Shown: positions 1-7,727 of the stretch, piece after piece
Layout: each line of letters opens with the position of its first letter
Numbering within the stretch: the stretch's first letter is position 1
Program-made: the position numbers and the translations under genes
The notes under the pieces: generated by a model
Databases searched by the model: none
The model's input: only the letters and a program-made list of their open reading frames with translations
Told to the model about the DNA's origin: nothing
DNA from: Phycisphaerales bacterium UBA1845
Lineage (GTDB): Bacteria; Planctomycetota; Phycisphaerae; UBA1845
Direction of reading: 5' to 3'
Length of the DNA: 40,167 bases
Assembly: GCA_002338715.1 (NCBI GenBank)
Contig: DDIR01000025.1
Location: forward strand, 1-40,167

Positions 1-206
1 AGCACGCGAACGCCACCGCCGCTTTCTGCTGCGTCGACCGCCTCGCACGCCGAAGCGTCATGTGCAAGCAGCGATTCAACTTCGCGGCGCAATTCATCAT
101 CGCCCTCGCATGCTTCATCCAAGATCGAAGCACACGCTTCCGGAGGCGCGTCGCAGACCCGATCAAAAATCGCCTGGGCACGTTCAAAGAGGGATGGCTG
201 AGTCAC
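1..206 (-). CDS. Ser/Thr protein kinase, N-terminal fragment
   Basis: Partial gene running off the left edge; only about 68 N-terminal residues are present. It begins at GTG 206-204, which overlaps the TGA of the sigma factor gene (GTGA), so the two are translationally coupled. The visible peptide starts VTQPSLFERAQAIFD and continues with a segment ending RREVESLLAHDAS. This pattern (short amphipathic leader, Glu-rich 'DEAC.GD.ELR.EVESLL' motif) is the usual pre-kinase leader of planctomycete Ser/Thr kinases encoded next to ECF sigma factors. The catalytic kinase domain itself lies outside the window, so the assignment rests on the leader and the gene pairing. In such pairs the kinase is thought to take part in signalling to the sigma factor; that is inference here. 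Confidence 0.72.
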   Translation of the reverse strand, partial: MTQPSLFERAQAIFDRVCDAPPEACASILDEACEGDDELRREVESLLAHDASACEAVDAAESGGGVRV

Positions 207-835
207 CCGTTGTCCTCCGCCCCCAATTCCCGACTCATCCAAGCCCGGGCGTGTCGCCATTCACGCGCCGTGGTTGCCGGTGAAATACCCAGAACATCCG
301 CAATCTCATTGGTCGAGAGACCACCAAAAAAACGAAGCTCCACCAGGCGGGCCGAACGTTCGCTCTGTTTGCTAAGGCGGGTAAGCGCATCATCGAGCGC
401 GACAAGATCAAGTACCGAACTGCCAGAAGGAGACTCAAGACCCTCGACCGATAGATCGGCCATGACCCCCGAACGCTTCGCCGCTCGCTTGGCTCGGGCA
501 TGGTCAATCAGAATATGCCTCATCGCGGTCGCAGCGAGCGCACAGAAATGGGCGTGATTCTTCCAATCCTGCCCGCCGCCTACCAGTTTGAGATACGCCT
601 CATGAACAAGCGCGGTGGGCTGGAGCGTGTGACTGGGGCCTTGCCCCTTGAAGTATCCGCCCGCGACCGCGCGCAGCTCGTCGTACACAAGCGGTAGCAG
701 TTCGGAGGCGGCACCGGAATCGCCACAACTCACTCGTTCGAGCAGGATTGTTGCCGGCCCTGATTCGCTATTCGACGGATTGTCCGGGCGAAAAGCATCT
801 TGCATGGCTTCATTATACCGCCTCAAAGCCGCCAT
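203..835 (-). CDS. ECF RNA polymerase sigma factor, planctomycete/acidobacterial type
   Basis: 210-aa sigma-70 family ECF factor that would direct RNA polymerase to a specific promoter set. Region 2 spans about residues 35-120: the LLPLVYDELRAVAGGYF helix at 47-62, the HTLQPTALVHEAYLKL motif at 69-84, and the core-binding/-10 recognition helix MRHILIDHARAKRAAK at 105-120. Region 4, the -35-binding helix-turn-helix, spans about 150-205 and includes ELRFFGGLSTNEIADVLGIS at 166-185. The 'HTLQPTALVHEAYLKL' signature is characteristic of the ECF group common in Planctomycetota and Acidobacteria (TIGR02999-like). No anti-sigma gene is adjacent; instead a kinase gene follows with a GTGA overlap. The start at 835 has a GGAGG close upstream; Met11 (805) is an alternative start but has no clear ribosome site. 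Confidence 0.9.
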   Translation of the reverse strand: MAALRRYNEAMQDAFRPDNPSNSESGPATILLERVSCGDSGAASELLPLVYDELRAVAGGYFKGQGPSHTLQPTALVHEAYLKLVGGGQDWKNHAHFCALAATAMRHILIDHARAKRAAKRSGVMADLSVEGLESPSGSSVLDLVALDDALTRLSKQSERSARLVELRFFGGLSTNEIADVLGISPATTAREWRHARAWMSRELGAEDNG

Positions 836-927
836 GCCCTCCGCCTAACTTCTCAAAAACGCCGATCTTGGGCCCTTTTTGGTTTTTCGTGATAGCGACC
901 GCGCGTGTTTCTCGTGGACGGGGATGA

Positions 928-944
928 GGGGCGGCTACCGCCCC
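928..944. repeat. Perfect GC-rich inverted repeat in divergent intergenic region
   Basis: A 7-bp stem (GGGGCGG / CCGCCCC) closes a 3-nt CTA loop. It lies in the 194-bp gap between the divergent sigma factor gene (start 835) and the large secreted protein gene (start 1030), about 85 nt before the latter. No T-tract follows on either strand, so it does not look like a terminator. It could be an operator or a 5'-UTR hairpin. Nothing else in this gap is clear enough to name. Confidence 0.4.
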
Positions 945-1029
945 GGAATAGCTCGTTAAGGCCTTGCGAGGAGCGCTCGTCGTGCGGTCGTCGCAATGAA
1001 CGAACAAAACGGCAACAAAGGAATTCGAA

Positions 1030-4000
1030 ATGGACACGCAATCAATGCAACCGAAACAAGGACGTTGCAAATCAGCTTCTTCACGATATGGGCAATCGAA
1101 GTTGGGGAGCCGGCGCTTCCATGCTCGATTCTTCGCCCGCCTCGCCGTCTTCGCCATGATGTTGGGCGCGACATCGTCGAGCATCGCAGACATGACGGTC
1201 GAGATCAGCGGTGTGCCTGGAGAGGGCGTCACCCGGTGGACGTTCACGGGTTCGCAGGGCGGCTTCTCGGGTATTGAGCCCAATGGGTACGTGCAGCGCA
1301 GTTTCCCTGGGACGTCGGGGGCGATCAACGGAACGGTCCCCGAGTTTTATCAACTGAGACCCATGGTTGGATCGGGTGGAACCCCGGGGGCCATAGGATC
1401 CCTGTCTGGTGAGCATGTTGGCGGAATCGAGGTGACCTATCTTCGATTCAATAGCGGAATTCTCCTGACGCTGGACATCGGCGGCGCCGGACTATCACAA
1501 GACGTCAACGGTATTGGGTTCACGGGCAATGGCATTCCGCGCTACTTCTCGACGGACATCAATGCGTTCAATCCCGGGACATACGTCAGCGGCAATACGA
1601 CGTTCATCATCACAGCATGTGACCTTTCCCAAGATTCCGATATGGACGGAGTCGCGGACAACTGCGACCTTTGCGCCGGCTCCGACGATACCCGGGACTG
1701 CAACGAGAACGGGGTACCGGATGGATGCGAACTGAATACGCCATTTCTGTTTAGGTTTAACCACGGCACACCAGATTCGGGCCAGTCGCGGATCCTCGCT
1801 TCTGAAAAGTTTTTCCCAGCCAGCGAGAGCGACGTCGTGTTCACGGCGACAATCGATGCCATGGAGTTCGTCGGTCCGAACGAGTATCTCGAGCTTTACG
1901 GCAACGACGTTCTGCTCGGGACGCTGTTTTCCGGTTCTGTCGCTGGCAACTGCGCCGAAGCCGACTCAATGACGATCAGCGCAACGACCTGGAACAACAC
2001 GCGCGCGATCAACGACGGCGTCATGAACCTCGAGGTGCGCGCAACCGACACAGTAGCGTGGGCCTTTTGCGGCAACCTCGGCAGCAATGAGATGAGGACG
2101 GAATTGTCCTACGCAGCCGACTACGACGCCAATGACAACGGCGTGATGGATTTGTGCTGGGCAGATTGTAATCGGGTTGGGCCGGACACGGACGGTGATG
2201 GCGTATCGGATGATTGCGATGTTTGTCCCGGTACCATTCCGGGACATCCCGCGGTTGACGGGCAGGGCTGCCCGATGGTGACTTCGGTATTCGACGTCGA
2301 CCGAGACGGCGACGTCGATCCCGCCGACGAAACGGTCTTTTTCCAGTGCGCGGGTGGTCCGGATGCGAGCGTTGCCGGCGATTGCATGCTGTTTGATGTC
2401 GAGGGCGACGACGACGTGGACCTGAATGACTTCCTGATGCTTCAGGATTGCGCCAGTGGTACGAACGGACTTGCGGAAGCAGCCTGCGCCGGCCAGACGC
2501 TGCCGAACTACTTCGGCGGAAATCGCGGATTCAAGATCACGCGTGACTTCGGAAGCTTGTTCTGTCGCGACATGTATGGAACGCAGTTGGCGACCATCGA
2601 CCCGACACTTCCCGCCGGCGAACAGCTTGCAGCGATCGATGAGATGACCGAACTGGCGACAGCGCTCGGTGCGGTCGACTATTGGATGGGTTTGTATTTT
2701 AACGTCCGGCTAGGGCTCCAATGGGAGTGGGTCGATGGCGCGTTGTTGGATCCGGATGATAGCGAAACCAACTGGTTGCTCAATAACGGGCAAACACCGT
2801 CTGCCGCCGTGTTCGCAGCAGGCTCCACATCGTTTTACGTTATTCTTTGGCATGAGTACGGCTTTAAATGGCTCAATACTTCGGTGCGTTCCGCCGAATT
2901 AGAAGAGTACGTGGCGGGAAGTATCTGTAATGCGCCGGACCATCTGCTTGGCATCATGGATGGCGAAGAGGGCGGTGCGGACATTCTCAATGTTCGCCTG
3001 ACCAGCGACGGCAATACGAACGTGACCGTGCCCGCGGGAAACGTCCTGACCTACGACATCCGCGGCATGCTTGAAAGCACCGACGACGAGGGGCTGGCCG
3101 GGTACACCTTTGACCTGAGCTTCGACGGCGGCGATCTCACCCCGATCGTCGCGCCGGTCGGGATGGATACTTTTACCGCGCCGTATGGATACACGAATCC
3201 CCAAGGCTTCGGCGGCACCACCGTCAATGGCGATTTGTTCCAGGTCGGCGGTGCACAGAACACACTGAACTACTTCGGAACCAATGGTCCCACCGGCGGC
3301 GTGTTGACGGGTGTTGGCCAGGTCGAGGATGTTCTGGCGACGGGCATGCTGAACGTGCCGACCGTACCAGGCACCTATACGCTGACCCTCTCGAACCTGA
3401 CCGCGACCACAATCAACGCTGGCGAAACCGGCACACCGGCATGGCGCACCGAGCCAGCCGCCGCCGGTACTATTGAGCCGTTGGCGATTACGGTCTACGC
3501 CTGTTCCCAAAGCGATTCCGACGGTATCTGCGACTTCGCCGACAATTGCCCCGACGTGAATAACGCTGACCAGCACGAAAGCGATCCGCCGAGTCCGGCG
3601 CTGGCACCGATTGCCGTGTGGAACTGCGACGAGGGAAGCGGGCCCAGCATCATTGACCCCGTGGCCGGTCACGTAGGGGAACTCAAGCGAGTTAATTTCA
3701 ATGGCTCGGGTTTTCGCGGCTCGGCGATTGAATTCCCTCCTCAGGGACAGTTCGGGGCTGGTGTGGTCGCCCTCCCAGTTTCAACGGATTTCGATCTTAC
3801 TGACCAATTGACCATCGCGCTGTGGGCTAAACCCTATGCGTTCCCGACCAATGATCAACGATTCCTGACGCACACTGGCGAAACTTATATGTTTCAATTG
3901 CACCATCACAAGCCACTGTTCTCGCTCAAGAAAAACGGAACGGTATACGAATCCCGCGCCAGCGTGTCGCTCAATGCCAACGAATGGACACACGTCGCCG

Positions 4001-6030
4001 CCGTTTGGGATGGTCAGGGTGACGGCACGCTGCGGATCTACATCAATGGCGAGGAGGCGCCCGCATATGACTTCCAGGCGACGGTCAATGCACCGATAGA
4101 CGAAGCAGACGGAAATGTGTTCTTCAGTCACGCCGCCCAGGAGCACTTCGAGGGCTTGATGGACGAAGTCGGACTCTACGATCGAGCCTTGTCTGCCAGC
4201 GAGTTGCAGTCGCTCATGGCGGACGGATTCGGTGACGGTGTGGGCGATGTCTGCGACAACTGTCCCACCACCTTCAACGATGATCAAGCCGATGCGGACG
4301 GCGATGGCGCGGGTGATCTCTGCGACATCTGTCCCGGCTTTGACGACTATCTGGACGCCAACAGCAACGGTGTGCCGGACGGTTGCGAACCTTGCGAAGG
4401 TGACGAATCCACCGGCGATTCCGACAGCGACGGCATCTGTGACGACATCGACGTTTGCGATGACCGAGTGGATTGCGACACGAATGGTATTTCCGATTGC
4501 TACGAGATCGAGCGTAAGGGTCTGAACTTCACCGCGGCAGATCAGCGGGCCATCGCTGAGACGACATTCGTCGGGTTCCCGACAGACGCACTGACCGTTT
4601 CGTTCTGGATTCGCACCAGCGCGAGTGATGACCAGGGCATTATCTCGTACGCGGTCCCCAATTCGTTTAACGAATTGCTGGTTTACAATCCAAGCAACTT
4701 GCGTCTCTACATCGGCTCGTCGTTTGTAAGCACGGGAGTGTCGGTCGCCGACGGCGCATGGCACCATGTCGCCTTCACCTGGAATTCAACTGGCGGCGCG
4801 GTGGAACTGGTCGTTGATGGCGACAGCGCCTTTCTCGGCACGCTTGGGGACGGTCACATCCTTGAGGGTTCGGGGCTCATGGTGCTTGCCGACGACCAGG
4901 ATTCGGTGGGCGGCGGATTCGACCCTGCACAGGCATTCATCGGTTCGCTGGCCGACGTGCGATTGTGGAACGTCGCGCGCAGCGAGACGGCGATCAAGAG
5001 CAATATGAACGACGCGCTAACCGGCTCAGAAGCAGGTCTCGTTGCCTATTGGCCGCTTGACGAAGGAGCGGGCGCGGTTGCCGACAATGCCACCTCCAAT
5101 AGCAATGACCTGACCCTCTACCATGACCCGTTGTGGAGTGGTGCGGATTGCAACGGAAACCACACATTGGATGTATGCGAACCGGACGCGGACGGCGACG
5201 GCGTCATCGACGACTGCGACGTATGCGCCGGAGCCGATGACGGTAAGGATAGCGATCGCGATGGGATCGCGGACGGCTGCGACGTTGAAACTGTCATCTA
5301 CTTCGACGCGGGGCCGACCGGCAGCCTAAGCAGCTACACCGAAGATGGGTTCGTTGTCGCATCGACAAGCAATGCGTTCGAGATCGACGCCAATATTGGC
5401 AATGCCGCACCAGCACTGTTGATGGATCACGCGTTCACCATTTCGGCGGAAGACGGTCGCCGTTTTGACCTTCGAGCCTTTGACATCAGCGTGGTGAATC
5501 TGGCCGGCGAGCCGATCGTTAATTGGTCGGTAGTCGGTACGCAAGCCGACGGGCAACAGGTGTTCGAGACGTTCCCGGTGTTTGACGATCCGGCGATCAA
5601 TTGGGCGACGTTCAATGACAGCTTCACCGACGTTGTTGAACTCACCATGTCGCCCGCAATGCCGGGAGCCATCATGTGGATCGACAACGTTGTTGTGGAA
5701 CCGAGCTGCCCGGGCGACGCCGACACCGATTTCGATGGCGTGTGTGACTCCGTGGACATTTGTCCCGGCTTTGACGACGCCGTCGATGGCGACGGCGATG
5801 GCATTCCCAACGGTTGCGATTCGGTTTGCGACCTGGATGTACTTGGCGATTTCGATTGCGATGGCGATGTAGATACGAACGACTTTCAGCAGTTTGCGCT
5901 ATGCATCGCGGGTCCGGGCGAATCCCCGGCTGGCACATGCGCTGAGGGCGTTGATGCTGACCTCGACCTGGATGGCGACGTCGATCTCGGAGACTATACG
6001 GTATTCCAACGCGCCTTCGACACGAACTAA
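1030..6030 (+). CDS. Large secreted multidomain protein (TSP3-like, C-type lectin-like, LamG, dockerin-like)
   Basis: 1,666-aa exported protein, probably surface or matrix associated. An AAAGGA ribosome site sits 7 nt before the ATG. The basic N-terminus is followed by a hydrophobic signal segment at about residues 34-54 (FFARLAVFAMMLGATSSSIA). Asp-rich TSP3-like calcium-binding repeats with paired Cys recur near residues 202-236, 380-405, 1061-1160, 1373-1420 and 1558-1600. A dockerin-like EF-hand pair lies near 418-480. A C-type-lectin-like domain (about 490-632) carries a WMGL...WEWVDG core. A cohesin-like beta segment follows (about 651-820). Two LamG/concanavalin-type domains lie near 861-1057 and 1163-1367. 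A second dockerin-like pair ends the protein (about 1597-1665). Dockerin-like ends are common in planctomycete exported proteins, but no cohesin scaffold is seen here. The ligand and exact role are unknown. Long antisense open frames over it reflect codon bias. Confidence 0.85.
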   Translation: MDTQSMQPKQGRCKSASSRYGQSKLGSRRFHARFFARLAVFAMMLGATSSSIADMTVEISGVPGEGVTRWTFTGSQGGFSGIEPNGYVQRSFPGTSGAINGTVPEFYQLRPMVGSGGTPGAIGSLSGEHVGGIEVTYLRFNSGILLTLDIGGAGLSQDVNGIGFTGNGIPRYFSTDINAFNPGTYVSGNTTFIITACDLSQDSDMDGVADNCDLCAGSDDTRDCNENGVPDGCELNTPFLFRFNHGTPDSGQSRILASEKFFPASESDVVFTATIDAMEFVGPNEYLELYGNDVLLGTLFSGSVAGNCAEADSMTISATTWNNTRAINDGVMNLEVRATDTVAWAFCGNLGSNEMRTELSYAADYDANDNGVMDLCWADCNRVGPDTDGDGVSDDCDVCPGTIPGHPAVDGQGCPMVTSVFDVDRDGDVDPADETVFFQCAGGPDASVAGDCMLFDVEGDDDVDLNDFLMLQDCASGTNGLAEAACAGQTLPNYFGGNRGFKITRDFGSLFCRDMYGTQLATIDPTLPAGEQLAAIDEMTELATALGAVDYWMGLYFNVRLGLQWEWVDGALLDPDDSETNWLLNNGQTPSAAVFAAGSTSFYVILWHEYGFKWLNTSVRSAELEEYVAGSICNAPDHLLGIMDGEEGGADILNVRLTSDGNTNVTVPAGNVLTYDIRGMLESTDDEGLAGYTFDLSFDGGDLTPIVAPVGMDTFTAPYGYTNPQGFGGTTVNGDLFQVGGAQNTLNYFGTNGPTGGVLTGVGQVEDVLATGMLNVPTVPGTYTLTLSNLTATTINAGETGTPAWRTEPAAAGTIEPLAITVYACSQSDSDGICDFADNCPDVNNADQHESDPPSPALAPIAVWNCDEGSGPSIIDPVAGHVGELKRVNFNGSGFRGSAIEFPPQGQFGAGVVALPVSTDFDLTDQLTIALWAKPYAFPTNDQRFLTHTGETYMFQLHHHKPLFSLKKNGTVYESRASVSLNANEWTHVAAVWDGQGDGTLRIYINGEEAPAYDFQATVNAPIDEADGNVFFSHAAQEHFEGLMDEVGLYDRALSASELQSLMADGFGDGVGDVCDNCPTTFNDDQADADGDGAGDLCDICPGFDDYLDANSNGVPDGCEPCEGDESTGDSDSDGICDDIDVCDDRVDCDTNGISDCYEIERKGLNFTAADQRAIAETTFVGFPTDALTVSFWIRTSASDDQGIISYAVPNSFNELLVYNPSNLRLYIGSSFVSTGVSVADGAWHHVAFTWNSTGGAVELVVDGDSAFLGTLGDGHILEGSGLMVLADDQDSVGGGFDPAQAFIGSLADVRLWNVARSETAIKSNMNDALTGSEAGLVAYWPLDEGAGAVADNATSNSNDLTLYHDPLWSGADCNGNHTLDVCEPDADGDGVIDDCDVCAGADDGKDSDRDGIADGCDVETVIYFDAGPTGSLSSYTEDGFVVASTSNAFEIDANIGNAAPALLMDHAFTISAEDGRRFDLRAFDISVVNLAGEPIVNWSVVGTQADGQQVFETFPVFDDPAINWATFNDSFTDVVELTMSPAMPGAIMWIDNVVVEPSCPGDADTDFDGVCDSVDICPGFDDAVDGDGDGIPNGCDSVCDLDVLGDFDCDGDVDTNDFQQFALCIAGPGESPAGTCAEGVDADLDLDGDVDLGDYTVFQRAFDTN

Positions 6031-6080
6031 TGCCGCGGGCAGGGTCTACTGATCGCGATTAAAAAAGGATCCGCATTCTC

Positions 6081-6114
6081 GGTGGTGAGGCGTTAATCCC
6101 AACGTCTCACCGCC
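6081..6114. terminator. Long stem-loop downstream of the large secreted protein gene
   Basis: A 14-bp stem (6081-6094 with 6101-6114, including G-U pairs) closes a 6-nt loop, beginning 50 nt after the stop at 6030. No T-run follows on the plus strand, so it would be an imperfect intrinsic terminator or an mRNA 3'-end stabiliser. On the minus strand a T6 tract occurs about 14 nt past the stem, at 6061-6066. Confidence 0.4.
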
Positions 6115-6399
6115 ATCCCTTGCGCATGACGCTCATGCGGTGATTATCGCAGTGCTTTCCACCCCTGTGAGGCGGCGAATTTCGCGACGACCCGTCAACT
6201 AGAGGGAACAACACCGTCTTCGAACCGATGTCGCGCTGCAAGTAGAGACTTTTTCGATGTTCTGTTTGCTTGTCCGAATTGAACCGCCGAGCATCAGGCT
6301 CGCGGAACCAACCCGTCGATGGCGACTCTGTTGTCATGCGCGGCGGTGCCTACGCTCCGCGCAATCGATTCATCCGTCGCGAGTGACTATCCCCTTACA
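6115..6399. other. Intergenic stretch without a supportable gene
   Basis: Between the hairpin after the secreted protein gene and the nuclease remnant I see no gene I can defend. A 76-codon minus-strand frame (6107-6337) is open, but it has low-complexity, basic composition, no ribosome site and no recognisable family. No tRNA or repeat pair was found. Confidence 0.4.
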
Positions 6400-6894
6400 C
6401 TAATCTCTAAGCTGAAGCGGCGGGGCGCCTACATTTTGGACCCGCTCTGAATGGACCTGCGCGAGTCGCGCCAAGATGATGTGTCTTATGAGAATCCAGC
6501 CTGGCGCATTTGGCGATTGACCACTGAGCGTAAGGTACACCAATGTGAATCCGGCCAATTCGCCACCCTCGACGGCTTGACGACATTCGTTGGCGTATCG
6601 CTCGCACTGTGAATTAACTTCGGTTGATTGGATTTTGCATTCGATCAATAAACGCCACAGACCCGCGTCTGTTTTCGCCTCAATCAAAATATCGGGAATG
6701 TCCTTTGACCGCTTCCCGGCGAATCGCTTTCTGAATTGAGCAGTACCGACAGTGAACGTGCACTTTCCGGTTAGTTGGGCAAACATGCGTTCGCGTACTG
6801 CTGGCGATAAGTTGAGCACTTCGACAATGAGCCGCGTGTAGCTATCTTCACGCTGCGAAACATCGAGAATGTCGAATAGATCAGGCTGTATCGC
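6400..6894 (-). pseudogene. PD-(D/E)XK nuclease-like gene remnant lacking a start codon
   Basis: The open frame encodes the core of a PD-(D/E)XK nuclease-superfamily protein: a 'PDLFDILDVSQREDSYTRL' leader, then IPDILIEAK with a putative catalytic Asp, then LLIECKIQ matching the (D/E)XK motif, followed by a helix like those of other members (SQCERYANECRQ). The conserved leader is read through in frame from 6894, just after an in-frame TAG at 6897-6895. However, no ATG, GTG or TTG occurs before the GTG at 6819-6817, which lies inside the conserved region. Length is about 165 codons, short for this superfamily, so the 3' end may also be cut. I interpret it as a decayed or truncated nuclease gene. 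A functional shorter product from GTG 6819 (139 aa) cannot be excluded. The flanks show no transposase or clear repeat to explain the truncation. Confidence 0.6.
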
Positions 6895-6902
6895 CTATGT
6901 GT

Positions 6903-7538
6903 CTATCGCTTTCTTCGAGCGAGCACAGCAATTGAAAGGACGCAAGCCATTACAGAAGTTGCCGGCTCTGGAATTACGTTGACCGTAAGCGAGTCACCGG
7001 CGACGGCGTCTACGAACGATGCTCCGTCGGTGAACGTGTCGGGGACTGGGCTGATCGTGTAACTTGATCCTGGCAGTGTGCTCGCAGGGACCGTCAGCTC
7101 AAATGAGATCAGTGTGCCAGTTTCGAAGAAATCTCCGAAGTTGTCGGTTAGGTTTTCGAATCGGATGTCGATGTCCGTGGGGGCCAAGCCGTCGGTGAAC
7201 GTATTGACATCGATCACGCCACTGCCTGTCGAATCTGGCACGCTGAAATCATCGATGCCACCCGTTGTGTACGGGGAGCTCCAGGCGAACCAGTTCGAGT
7301 TGTAGATGAGGCCCGGATTATCAAAGACGAGCCGAATAATTGCGGAATCTGATTGCGTGGCGGTTGCTGCCGATAGATTGACAAATCCACTGAAACGATC
7401 GCCCGGCGCGACTTCGATTGACGAAGTCATGCCACTCCCGTTTGATTCACCCAATATGTCTACGGTGTAGGTGGCGGACGCCTGAATTGATAAACCTAGA
7501 ACGATCACAACCGCAAGGAACTTCGCGCGCACTCGCAT
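6903..7538 (-). CDS. PEP-CTERM sorting-domain protein
   Basis: 211-aa exported protein with an N-terminal signal peptide (MRVRAKFLAVVIVLGLSIQA) and a C-terminal PEP-CTERM tripartite signal: VIPEPATS, a hydrophobic segment MACVLSIAVLA, then the basic tail RRKR. PEP-CTERM proteins are exported, then processed and anchored or released by an exosortase (EpsH/XrtA-like) that is not encoded here. The middle is a beta-rich domain of unknown function. The start is taken at 7538 rather than the upstream in-frame ATG at 7577, because AGGAGAGAGAG directly precedes 7538 and the signal peptide then begins correctly. It is co-directional with, and 189 bp downstream of, the giant metalloprotease-like gene. 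Confidence 0.85.
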   Translation of the reverse strand: MRVRAKFLAVVIVLGLSIQASATYTVDILGESNGSGMTSSIEVAPGDRFSGFVNLSAATATQSDSAIIRLVFDNPGLIYNSNWFAWSSPYTTGGIDDFSVPDSTGSGVIDVNTFTDGLAPTDIDIRFENLTDNFGDFFETGTLISFELTVPASTLPGSSYTISPVPDTFTDGASFVDAVAGDSLTVNVIPEPATSVMACVLSIAVLARRKR

Positions 7539-7727
7539 TCTCTCTCTCCTGTAGTTTTCCCTTCCAAAATCTCCCATTCACACGTTATCAACTATCAATT
7601 CGAAATGCTACCCTCCTTTCGCGGATTCCAGGTGGAAATCGTATACTTCCTAGAATTAATCCGGACTCCGAATTTTCCCGTGTCTCAGTCCATTCGAGTG
7701 AACGGGCAGACCCAATACCTGCACAGG

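Noticed and set aside
813..1328. 171-codon minus-strand frame between sigma factor and secreted protein
   Set aside because: Overlaps both real genes in antisense; no motif or ribosome site.
3781..4767. 328-codon antisense open frame within the large secreted protein gene
   Set aside because: Shadow of the Asp-rich TSP3/LamG coding sequence; the antisense peptide has no domain character, while the sense frame does.
6107..6337. 76-codon minus-strand open frame after the large secreted protein
   Set aside because: Overlaps the hairpin at 6081-6114, has no start context and a composition unlike its neighbours.
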